Positions 55,102 to 64,000 of a stretch of 64,000 bases of DNA are shown one piece after another. Position 1 is the stretch's first letter; the number at the start of each line of letters is the position of its first letter. The notes below the pieces were generated by a model. That model ran no database searches, was not told the DNA's origin, and saw nothing but the letters and a program-made list of their open reading frames with translations. The position numbers and the translations under genes are program-made. The stretch is from Linnemannia hyalina. Taxonomy: Eukaryota; Mortierellomycota; Mortierellomycetes; Mortierellales; Mortierellaceae. The stretch lies in NCBI GenBank assembly GCA_019671135.1, contig JAHRHY010000008.1, positions 1,550,001 through 1,614,000 on the forward strand, written 5' to 3'.

Positions 55102-55728
55102 CTAAAAGCGAAGCTGCAGGAAACCAAGATCGGTCTCGGCATCGACTTGCGCAGCCTGCAATCCACACGCCTTGGCAGCCTCTACATTCTCAGGCATATC
55201 ATCCAAAAACAAACACTCTCCCGCCACCAACCCCTGATCCTTCAAAATAAACTCAAACGCCTCTTTCGATGGCTTCCTCGCTCCAATCCCATGCGAGTAA
55301 TACACCTTGTCAAAGAACGGATCCAACGTCGACTCCTTATACCCCTTCAAACACACCTGGTCGATATACTCGATATGGATCGAGTTGGTGTTGCTCAACA
55401 GGAAGACCTTGTACTCGTAGTCATTCTTGAGTGTCCGCATGAGTTCGAGACGGCCCTTGGGGAAATCGAGCAACATGGCGTTCCAGGCGACGTCAAACTG
55501 GACATCGGTGACAGACTCGGGGAGGCCAATGGTGGTTCGGATGGATGTACGGAATTCTTCGGGGGAGATCTTGCCAGTTTCGAAATCGACGATGACAGTG
55601 GAGTTGTGGTGTTGGGAGAGGGTGGGGAAGGATGTGGCACCGAGGCTTTTGAAGCCTTCTGCGGTCGCGGATTGGTTCAGGCGGAGGAGGACATTGCCCA
55701 AATCGAAAATCAGTGCCTTGACGGACAT
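55102..55728 (-). CDS. HAD-superfamily phosphatase (YihX/sEH-N-like), 208 aa
   Basis: A single exon from ATG 55728 to TAA 55102. Motif I is IFDLGNVLL, with nucleophile Asp9 and Gly-Asn where many HADs have a second Asp, as in the YihX-like and related HAD-IA subgroup. Motif II is Ser112 in FLLSNTN, motif III Lys152 in GARKPSKEAF, and motif IV Asp176-Asp177 in FLDDMPENV. The alpha-helical cap (about residues 18-95) fits subclass IA. The likely reaction is hydrolysis of a small phosphate ester (sugar phosphate, nucleotide or similar). There is no signal peptide or PTS1, so it is presumably cytosolic. The open frame extends 5' of the ATG with low-complexity sequence that is not part of the family. 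Confidence 0.88.
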   Translation of the reverse strand: MSVKALIFDLGNVLLRLNQSATAEGFKSLGATSFPTLSQHHNSTVIVDFETGKISPEEFRTSIRTTIGLPESVTDVQFDVAWNAMLLDFPKGRLELMRTLKNDYEYKVFLLSNTNSIHIEYIDQVCLKGYKESTLDPFFDKVYYSHGIGARKPSKEAFEFILKDQGLVAGECLFLDDMPENVEAAKACGLQAAQVDAETDLGFLQLRF

Positions 55729-56118
55729 TGTGTTGTTTATAGAAGGAGTGTGAAGGCGAGGTGAAGGTGAGTGAGGAAAGACTAGTTTTGGTGGGTGAAG
55801 TGATGCGATGTGAAGTGAAGTGATGTGAAGTGATGAGAATAAAAGTGATGATGGAGATGAAAGGAACAAAAAGTCAAGAACGGCATCTGATCAGTCAGCC
55901 GAAGGAGCAAAAAAAGTGACCGTGGAATTTCGGTGCTCTCTGTTTCTGCGATCGAGGTCCACGGATGCAGGGGGAACAAACACAACGGTCGCTCTCTTAA
56001 CAACCCACACACATCACACATGAACGGAAAAAAACATTGGTCAATTATTTGTCTTTGGTTTTCTCTCGCCAGTACGAGGTTCGATTAGCCCGCTCTACGA
56101 TCTATTGGATCTAAGGAT
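55729..56118. other. Intergenic: HAD promoter and thioredoxin 3' end
   Basis: 390 bp. Just upstream of the HAD start there are tandem GTGAAGTGAT units (about 55797-55830). No gene is supported. Confidence 0.5.
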
Positions 56119-57002
56119 CTATGCCTTGGTGGCGTGGGACTCGACAAACTCCTTAACAGCGTTCTTGGGGAGGGCGCCAACAAATTTGCCAGCAACATCA
56201 CCGTTCTTCAACGCAAACACGGCAGGAATGCTAGCAATCTATTTTTCGTTTGTCAATTGAACAAAGAGGCATCCTTGTTATTACTTTTCTTCCTTTTCCA
56301 CACGCGTCCGAACCAAATGATCGTTTGGAAATACAAATGGAGTAAAAAGATCCAACGGTTATTTACACTGTATTTGGCAGCGATCTTGGGGCACTCATCG
56401 ACATCAACGCGGACAAGAGTGGTTCCGCTGGTAGACTTGACAGCATCACGGATAATGGGGTCCAACATGTGGCAAGGTCTGCACCAACTATTGTACACAT
56501 AAATCACATTTGTCATCAAGCAGATTTGAGCGTACGCGAGTTAGAAACAAGACATTGTATGTACCGAGTGCGGAGCAAAATATGAAAATCAATGGATCGC
56601 AGCCATAGCACTGAAAAAAAACAAGCATTGGATTCTCCAAATGATGATAAGACGACGTACTTGGCGTGGAAGTCGACGATGACGGTCTCCTTGACAGAGA
56701 TCAACTTCTGGAAGGTCTCGTCGCTAGCGTCGTTGACCTGGCCGTTCAAGAAGCGTGCCGATGACTGGAACGAGCGAGCTATATATATATATATTCGTTT
56801 CACCAGTAAGGTAAGGTTGGTTAAGAAGGCTGTATGTGTTTGTGTTCAATTTTTCTGATGCCACAGGTTTCTGTTGCAATCGACAATAAGGAATACAATG
56901 AGCGAGAACCGGAAAAAAGGAGGAGAGAGAAAGGAACATGCCTTGGACGTTCATGCGGGCGACGTTGTGCACGTTTCTGGAGAGGAGGCGGAGCGAGTTC
57001 AT
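56119..57002 (-). CDS. Mitochondrial-type thioredoxin, 139 aa
   Basis: Four exons (minus strand): 57002-56942, 56778-56661, 56487-56367 and 56238-56119 (140 codons with stop). The N-terminus MNSLRLLSRNVHNVARMNVQ, followed by ARSFQSSARFL, is Arg/Ser-rich without acidic residues, a classic matrix presequence. The thioredoxin domain follows: VIVDFHA, the active site Trp61-Cys62-Arg-Pro-Cys65 (split by an intron), VDVDECPKIAAKYSI, the cis-proline in SIPAVFALKNG, and a C-terminal helix ending SHATKA. The active site is CRPC rather than the usual CGPC, which may alter redox potential. The first intron has a GC donor (AAG|GCATGT..AG); the other two are GT-AG. It reduces disulfides in mitochondria with thioredoxin reductase. 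Confidence 0.92.
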
Positions 57003-57878
57003 TGTTGATTGCGAGTGTCTGGTTGTGTGAATGTGTTTTGTGTGAGAGTGAAGGTGTGAAACGGTTGAATGTACAGATAAAAAAACGGAAGCGGAGGGTA
57101 AAGGTGGTGCACGGGCTGGGTGGCTTAGACGACGACCACCCCACATCTCTTTCAACCTTTATTTCAGTGCGTTCTGCGAAGAAAGACCACGAAGAAAAAG
57201 CATTGGGGAACATAGAAGAGAAGAATAAAAGCGATGGGGGGATAGAGAATGAAAAGAGAAAAGAAATACGAACGCGCTCTTTTTGCTTCAGGAAAAAGCA
57301 TAAAGTTGCCTGCAAGGGCGATCGTTTTGATCAATAATCAGCAATGTATCTTATCCCTCGGGAGATCAATATCAGAGATAGCAGAGGGGGTCAGTCATCA
57401 TTATCTTTGAAATGTCCCGACCACCATGCATATGAACTGCCTTCTTATGTTTAATAACGCCCCTCTCCTTCTTCCATTCCCCCTGCTCATAAAGAAAAGT
57501 GAACAAGCATCAATCATCTTGAACATAATTCTCTTCTCTCTTTTTTTTTGAACGCGACGTGATCATCAAAGGAGCGCGTCGCCATTTGTGGAGGTTCTTT
57601 TTCTCTCGATGTCTTACAAATGAACTGTTGTATCCTTTGCGCACATCTGGGGAACGGGACGTCTAGCGAAGGGCGAAGGACGAAGAAAAGAAAGGAATAA
57701 AAAGAGGGAGAGAAACGCCAGGGGTTCTTTTCCGCGTTGTGTGATCGGAAGATTCAAGGGGCTGTGCACGGGAATGGGGTGGCTTGGATATCTTGGTCCG
57801 CCCCTGGACAATGAGACACACAAACGAACTCACACCTCTCTCTCTTTTTCCTCAACCAACTATCCCACCTAGTCCGTC
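57003..57878. promoter_or_regulatory. Divergent promoter between thioredoxin and NAA15 genes
   Basis: 876 bp between divergent start codons. It includes T-rich and CT-rich tracts close to the NAA15 ATG (57835-57865). No gene or clear TATA is supported. Confidence 0.5.
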
Positions 57879-60800
57879 ATGAGAGATCTGCCATCCAAGG
57901 AAGCAAACCTCTTCAGGGAAATCTTGGTAAGGAGCAAACTTTTCTTCTTGTTCAGGACAAGACGAAAGAAATAGAGATCACCATTCATCGCATTCATTCA
58001 CCGCATGCTTGATCAACTTTTGTTTCATGTCTACTTTGTCGCATGGTGTACTGATCAGTGTCACACCTTTTCTCTTTTGTTCTATATTTCCTAGAAATGC
58101 TACGAGCTCAAGCAGTACAAGCGTGGATTTAAAGGAGCAGACCAGATCCTGAAAAAGTTCCCTGAACATGGAGGTATAAGCCGATTCTTCCTTTGCCCCT
58201 ATGTCACATAGGTTTTGTAGATAACGTACCCCCCACCACCACCACTACATGAGGGTGTGTGCGTGCGTGGCGGTTTTTGTTTGCCTCGAACAAAACTGGA
58301 GTACTAAAGATTCTATCGGCCTTTTTAACTTGCAATAGAGACACTTGCGATGAAAGGATTGTTTTACAACCACTTGGAGAAGAAGGAGCTAGCGTTTGAG
58401 TTTGTCAAGAAGGGAATCCGCCACGACATGAAGAGCCATATTTGTAAGGATGCTTTCTCTGGACAAGTACCGAGGATATCACCGAGCCTCCACAAATCTT
58501 AACACTGGCAGGACTGACACTCTATTACCTTTCACACGTTCCATCATATAGGCTGGCACGTTTTTGGACTGTTGTACAGATCAGACAAGAACTACGAGGA
58601 GGCTGCCAAGTGCTATGCCCACGCACTCAAATACGACAAGGTACCACAATCAGGACCCACCTTCGCTCAATTGCTGTCCTGGGAAAAGTGCATACTATGT
58701 CTTTCAATCTAATACCAGTCTTGTAAATGTTCAACATGACAGGAAAACATCCAAATTCTTCGGGATCTGTCGCTGTTACAGATTCAGATGCGTAATCTGG
58801 AGGGCTATGTCGACACGCGCCACATCCTGCTGGAGTTGAGACCCCAAAACCGTCAATACTGGGTTGCTGTCGCTATCGGATACCAACTTCTCGGCAAACC
58901 AGAACTCGGCGTCAAGGTCTTGACGACCTACGAGGAGACACTCAAGGATCTTCCCTCGACCCCCGACTATGAGCACAGCGAGTTGTTGCTCTACCACAAC
59001 ACCTTGCTGGAGGAAGCTGGCGATTTCCAGGTTGCACTGGATCATCTGGACACGATCGAAAAGCAAGTCTGCGATCGCAAGGCCATCAAGGAGAAGCGCG
59101 CAAAGTACTTTTTGGCATTGGGACGACTGACCGAGGCTGAGGCTGCGTACAGGGAACTCTTGTCGCTCAACCCTGACAACATGGGTTATTTTGAGGGACT
59201 CGGCAAAAGCTTGGGACTTGGAAGCGATTGTCAGACGGATGAGGACGAGGTCAAGATCCTAGAGATGTTCAAGCAACTCCAGAAGGAGTACCCTCGATCG
59301 AACGCTGCCAAGCGTTTGCCCTTGCGTTATGCGACGGGCGAGGCCTTTGTCAAGGTCACGGACGAATACATCCGCAGCATGCTCCGGAAAGGTGTCCCTT
59401 CGTTATTCGTCAACATCAAGACCCTCTACTCCGACAGTGCCAAGCAAGCTGCTGTCGAGAAGCTCGTTCTCGGATACCTGATCGCCCTCGACAAATCCCG
59501 GGGCTTTGACCACTCTGGTAAGCCATGACTTTATTATTCCCAAAGATCATTTTACTTTCAAATCGACTGTATCCGCTAACAAACGTCACCTTTGCTCTTT
59601 CATAATACTAGGCGCGGTTGTAGAGCCACCAACAGCACTTTTGTGGACATTGTACTTTTTGGCACAACACTTTGACTTGAAGCGCGAGACGGAGCAGGCA
59701 TTGGAATACATCAACCGGGCCATTGAGCACACTCCCACATTGGTTGAGTTGTACATGGCCAAGGGACGTATCCTCAAGCACGCTGGAGACCACGTCGCTG
59801 CCATGGCCGCCTTGAACGAGGCACGTGAGCTGGATCTTCAGGACCGATTCATCAATACAAAGTGCACAAAGTACATGCTCCGAGCCGACAACATGGCCGA
59901 TGCTGAGAAGACGACGATTCTTTTCACGCGCGCGGATATCCCCAACCCTTTGAACGATTTGGTTGATATGCAGACTCAGTGGTTCTCGCTCGAAGCTGGA
60001 GAGAGTAATGTGCGCCAAGGACAGATCGGTCGTGCCCTCAAGCGCTTCCATCAGATCGACAAGGTATGTATCGCGAAAGCGGATTGGTGTAAGTGGTCGT
60101 GTTTGAACAGGAGTGAGAAAGCAGGACTAAAACTGACTACTTGCCTTTATTTTTTAGCACTTTAACGATTACACGGAGGACCAGTTCGATTTCCACACCT
60201 ACTGTCTCCGCAAGATGACCCTGAGGGCCTACGTCTCGTAAGTGTATTGTCGCTGTTGGTAAAATCGTTACCTTGTTGGATTGTTTATATAAAATTGACA
60301 CTCACACTCTTCCTTTGTGACGCGATAGGATGGTGCGTTTGGAGGATCAGCTGCGTAGCCACCCTTATTACGTCCGTGCGGCTCAGGATGCAGTTCAGTG
60401 CTACGTCCGTCTGTTCGACAAGCCCGATGGCTCAGAGTCGGAAGAGATGGAGGGTATGACCGAGGCCGAGAAGAAGAAGTTCAAGAGCAAGCAGCGTAAG
60501 GCTGAACTCAAGGCACAGCAGGAGGCTGAGGAAAAGAAGAAGAAGGCCGCTGCGACTGCTGCCGAGACTGCCAAGAAGGCTGGAGGTAACGCTGCCGCTG
60601 CAGCTGCGGCTGTTAAGGGCGATGAGGATCCTGAGGGTACAAAGTATACAAAGTGTGAGGACCCTCTGGGAGAGGCGCTCAAGTTCTTACAGCCACTGCA
60701 ACAGTTGGCTGATACCCGTATCGAAACCCATCTCATGGCCTTTGAGATCTATGTCCGCAAGAGTAAGTCCAATGTCAATTTTGTTAATTTTGTTTCTTTG

Positions 60801-61349
60801 TTTCCTGTCAGGCCATTTCGATAACAATTTTTGATTTTCGTCTGCATCTGTGGTGGCCACGAAATAGACAAGCTGTTGTTGGCACTGAAGGCGCTGTTGA
60901 AGTCGATCAAGATTGACGCCAACCACGCTACTTTGCACGAGCAGCTCGTCCGGTTCACCCTCGCCATCCAGAAATCATCCTCTGCCAAGACCCTCAAACC
61001 CAGTGTCAAGGCCGTCATTGACAAGCACTGGTCAGAACTCTATGGCACCCACGGACAAGATCTGACTGCGTTCAATGCAGGATTTATCGAAAAAACCAAG
61101 GACCAGGGCTCAGTCGCACATGTGATCTCGGCGGCCATGTCGGTGTACCTGATTGACCCCTCCAAGAGCCTAGCCAAGGCCGAGGAGTTGTTGTTTTCTG
61201 TCGAAGATGAAAAGAGGTTTGGGCGGACGCGGACATTAGAGAATGTGATCCTTGTGCAGAAGACGTTGAAGGGGTTTAAATCTGCTAGGCAGCAGGAGTG
61301 GAAGGCGAAGGCTGGAGTCTGGTTCCCTAATGCTGTCGCCTTCAAGTAA
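57879..61349 (+). CDS. NAA15: NatA N-terminal acetyltransferase auxiliary subunit, 847 aa
   Basis: Nine exons: 57879-57926, 58095-58173, 58339-58443, 58552-58640, 58743-59517, 59612-60063, 60158-60237, 60329-60762 and 60868-61349 (848 codons with stop; all GT-AG). It scaffolds the catalytic NAA10 on the ribosome for co-translational N-terminal acetylation. The N-terminal sequence [20 protein letters not shown] with [12 protein letters not shown], and TPR-like helices throughout ([20 protein letters not shown], the [19 protein letters not shown] region, [37 protein letters not shown]), are characteristic. A Lys/Glu/Ala-rich charged segment (about residues 590-650, [20 protein letters not shown]) matches the ribosome-contacting basic helix region. 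The length agrees with the usual 840-870. Cytosolic. Confidence 0.95.
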
Positions 61350-61654
61350 TCCCTTTTTTTTCGTTCTCTGGAGTGTGGTTTTTTTTTTTTTTTTTGAAGA
61401 GAAGTTCCCTTTTTTTGTTTCCTTTGTGCATTGTACAATAGAAGAGTATCGAATTTCCTGTTCCAGATGCTGCAATGTTCGTGAGCTTTTTTTCCTCCGC
61501 TTTCTTTCTCAAATTGTGGTAAATTTTTTGTTGTATAGAAAAAAAAATATAGTTGTTTATTGTTTTCTCTGCGGTTCACGCTATAGTGTATGATAAAACA
61601 CGTCCGATTCTTTCTTTCTTTTTTTTTTTTTTTTTTCCTTTTTTTTCCGCTCCC
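61350..61654. other. Convergent 3' region between NAA15 and the GPI-protein gene
   Basis: 305 bp, extremely T-rich (several runs of 10-18 T), consistent with two converging 3' UTRs. Confidence 0.6.
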
Positions 61655-62426
61655 TCACAAGAAAAGCGCAATGAGGATAGCGACATTGATGGTCGCAAGG
61701 CTGACAGCCATGGGCTTCTTGCTATCACCGGCCATGTTGGGCTTTGTGGTCGCCGTGGGGGTGATGGTAGTCGTTGCTGCTCCTACAGCTGTTGTCACGG
61801 TGACGGTGGCGGTGGCGGTTGTGGGCAGGGCGGTTGAGTTTGCATTTCCATCTAAACATCCGTTGTTTGTTTCTTTTGTTTTGCATGAAAAATGAAAAAC
61901 CAGTTAAAAAAAGAAAAGGTTAGATCCTGGGTGGGGGTGGGGGGGGGGGGGGGGGGGGAGAGAAACCACACAAAACAAAAATAGCCCCCATCTGTACCAC
62001 ATTCACCCCCCCTATTTGTCCTTAAATTACATCAAACCAAAGCAAACCAAACCAAGCAAGACAAAGAAGAACGAAAAAAAATAACTTACGGGTTTGAGTC
62101 AGCGCAAGAGCAGGCTGCGACAGGGGGACCATAACTGTCCGGTTCAAATTCGTAATATCGGTATAACTGCACGAACAATCCGGCGAAAAGTATCTGCACC
62201 CTCCTGCGGGAGGAGTAACGGTGGAGCAATGGGTGGAGATCCAGGTCAGGTTGCGGTCGCCGTTGGGGACCATGGCGTCGCAGTTTTTTTTGCGGAGATC
62301 TTCACAGTTAGCCATGTAGGATTGGCACCAGGGCGAGGTGCCAACTTGGGCCGTTGTTGGCGAGGGGAAGGATGCGAGAACGGTGGCGAGGAGGGTCACC
62401 AGGAGGAGCGTTGTTGTGTTGTGCAT
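61655..62426 (-). CDS. GPI-anchored cysteine-rich cell-surface protein, 177 aa
   Basis: Two exons (minus strand): 62426-62090 and 61851-61655 (178 codons with stop), joined by a GTAAGT..TTTAG intron. A signal peptide (MHNTTTLLLVTLLATVLASF, cleavage near TTAQ) is followed by a small ectodomain with seven Cys: WCQSYMANC, RKKNC, THC, GGC and DCSC. The second exon is almost entirely Thr/Ala/Ser-rich (STALPTTATATVTVTT), then polar, and ends with a hydrophobic tail (VSLATINVAILIALFL) at the stop. This is the standard layout of a GPI-anchored fungal wall or membrane protein. The Cys pattern is not a CFEM domain as far as I can see. Function unknown. The intron contains a 20-G run (C on the coding strand). 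Confidence 0.8.
61939..61958. repeat. G20 homopolymer in an intron
   Basis: Twenty consecutive G preceded by GTGGGGGT, inside the intron of the GPI-protein gene. It is a G-quadruplex candidate on + and prone to slippage. Confidence 0.9.
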
Positions 62427-62973
62427 TGTTTGTTGTTGTATTGAGAGGGGGGTTTGTATGGGTTGTTGTGAGTTTGTGAAAAGAGCGGAGGAGATGTTTC
62501 TGTGAGAGTTTTGAGAGGATGGGTGTTGGAGGAAGGAACGAAAGAAAAAACAGAAAATGAAAGCGGGAACCAACAAAACCCTGGATCGCATTTAAACAGT
62601 TTCTTCCCGTCCGACCAAAACAAAAATATTTTTAACGTTGTGCCTGAAACTTGCACGGCGGGCCTCTCCCGCGTCATCATGCCAGGAAAAACGACTCAGA
62701 TCTGTTTCTCGTGCCTTATTTTTGGGTTGGGTTTTCCTTGGGGCCACATGCCATGGATGGGCTCCATATCGGGTGCCTCCAAAGGAAACACGTCAATATA
62801 TACTCCATTACAGCAATACCGCCTGGTAAACTTCCCTCCCAGCAATTCATGGATATCCGGTATGATATTCGTTGTTTATTTGCTCAGCAAAGAGACAAAA
62901 GAAGAAAAAAAAAGTAAAAAGTCAATTAGAAAGTTTTCTCTGGGATATTACTGCCACTTCGACGCTAGCCAGT
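62427..62973. other. Promoter of the GPI-protein gene
   Basis: 547 bp between the coiled-coil gene stop and the GPI-protein ATG, both on minus. A CATTTAAAC/TTTAAA element near 62590 is about 160 nt upstream of the ATG. No gene is supported. Confidence 0.45.
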
Positions 62974-64000
62974 TTATCGCATAGAGTCCTGGAGCTGGTT
63001 CATCATCTTGGTTAACATCTCGTTCTCGCCCTTGAGCGTGTCGTTCTTTTCCTAATTACCAAATCATTTTGACAACAACCGTTAGTCGTTTGTTGATCGC
63101 TGCATTCAACAATGTCTAAACCAGCAAGTGTCAAGCAAATCGTACCTTGCTCGTTTGGAGCTCCTTGGTGATATTCTCGAGCTCGAGTGAGATGACCTTG
63201 GCCTCCTGGGCCTCATGAGATGCAGCCTCCAGGGCCTTGACCTTCTCCTCCAAAGCAGAAACCTGGCCCTTCAACTCCTTCTCCTTGGTCTGGCTCTCGT
63301 TCTGGTGGTGCTCCTTCAGTCCTTGGATCTCCTCCTTGTGGGTCGACAAGACAGATCTGAGGCGTGCCTCGTGGTCCTGACCATGCTGCTCATGCATCCT
63401 GGTCATGTTGTCCATGTTGGCTTGGGTCAATGTCTGCAACTCCTCCAAGGCAGCCTTGTGCTCAGCAGCCAACTTCTCCAACGCAGCGGTCTGCTCTGCT
63501 TTCAACTGGTCTTCCTTGGCAGCAGCAGCAGCAGAAGCCTGGTCGCGCTCTTGGTGAACGGTAGCAAGGCTGGCACGAAGCTGGTCCAGCTCCTTCTCCA
63601 ATGCCAGTCGTGATTTACCAAATTCTTTCTCCTTTTTGGCAACCTCCCTTGCAATAGCCTGCTCTCCCTCAAGACGCAATTTGCTCAGCTCCTCGGCATG
63701 TACATTTGCGGCAGTCTATACAGCAGATTAACATGTTCTTGTAAGCAATACTAATTGTAAACAGCTTTGACGATCGCCAACTTACAATCCCCGACCACGA
63801 AGCTACCAACTTCAAATTACATACCTTGCTCTCGCTCTCAAACTTGGCCATCAATTCTTGAAGAGAAGCCTTGGCAGCGTTGGCCTGTTCCTGTGCATCT
63901 GCGGTGGCAGAGCTCAATTCCTCCTCCAATTTCTTCTGGGTATGTTCCAAGTCGCTCAGGGCCTTCTGGGCGGCGTGCTCAGCCTTGGTAAGCTGTTCCT
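62974..64000 (-). CDS. C-terminal part of a long coiled-coil protein (truncated by window edge)
   Basis: Visible exons (minus strand): 64000-63825 (continuing outside), 63715-63146 and 63051-62974, about 273 residues in phase. The sequence is an uninterrupted heptad-rich coiled coil (LSKLRLEGEQAIAREVAKK, KQLKAEQ-type repeats, LKGQVSALEEKVKALEAA) and finishes NEMLTKMMNQLQDSMR. Ala/Glu/Lys/Gln dominate and no Cys or globular domain is visible. The type fits cytoskeletal or Golgi tethers, CLIP-like microtubule proteins or myosin-like tails. The diagnostic N-terminus is outside the window, so no function is assigned. Confidence 0.85.

Noticed and set aside
61590..61895. 101-codon + strand ORF of Val/Ala-rich sequence
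   Set aside because: It is antisense to the Thr-rich GPI-protein exon (Thr/Ala codons read backwards as Gly/Val/Ala), preceded by a poly-T tract.

Overview
This window looks like nuclear DNA of an early-diverging fungus, most likely Mortierellaceae (Mucoromycota). The basis is spliced genes with short GT-AG introns, fungal protein families (Pho85-type cyclin, ABCC transporters, TEA-domain factor, fungal-style GPI protein) and remnants of families I recall as multicopy in Mortierella relatives. The genus is an inference from style. I saw no tRNA, rRNA or CRISPR array.

Layout. 0-3 kb: decayed mobile-type sequence, namely a frameshifted GCR1_C/Ndc10-like ORF, a perfect GC-rich palindrome, and the C-terminus of a Fanzor (eukaryotic TnpB-like) nuclease whose zinc ribbon has lost a stretch. 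3.1-4.0 kb: a thioredoxin-fold gene. 4-7.6 kb: gene-poor, with at least one broken gene. 7.7-22.6 kb: aldehyde dehydrogenase, a conserved low-complexity protein, a Pho85-type cyclin with a long upstream region, and a peroxisomal-type Lon protease. 22.9-38.4 kb: three tandem ABCC units on the minus strand, two complete (1606 and 1586 aa) and one internally deleted relic. The complete pair share about 1 kb of near-identical sequence including an identical intron, which points to gene conversion. 39.3-42.2 kb: a large repeat/coiled-coil protein, probably secreted. 42.5-49 kb: a TEA-domain transcription factor with a 37-nt micro-exon between two introns of about 1.8 and 1.9 kb, followed by about 6 kb of repeat-rich upstream DNA. 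55-64 kb: HAD phosphatase, mitochondrial thioredoxin with a GC-AG intron, NAA15 (NatA auxiliary subunit), a GPI-anchored Cys-rich protein, and the C-terminal part of a coiled-coil protein.

The most striking item is the TEA protein. Its C-terminal half matches the YAP-binding domain of animal TEAD factors, not just the DNA-binding domain. Exon boundaries below were derived by hand from splice sites and frame; for every complete multi-exon gene except the 39-42 kb one the exon lengths sum to a whole number of codons.

The genes are mostly unrelated housekeeping or accessory functions with no operon-like logic. Two loose themes are peroxisomal/redox/detoxification functions (Lon, ALDH, ABCC, thioredoxins) and growth or development control (cyclin, TEA factor).
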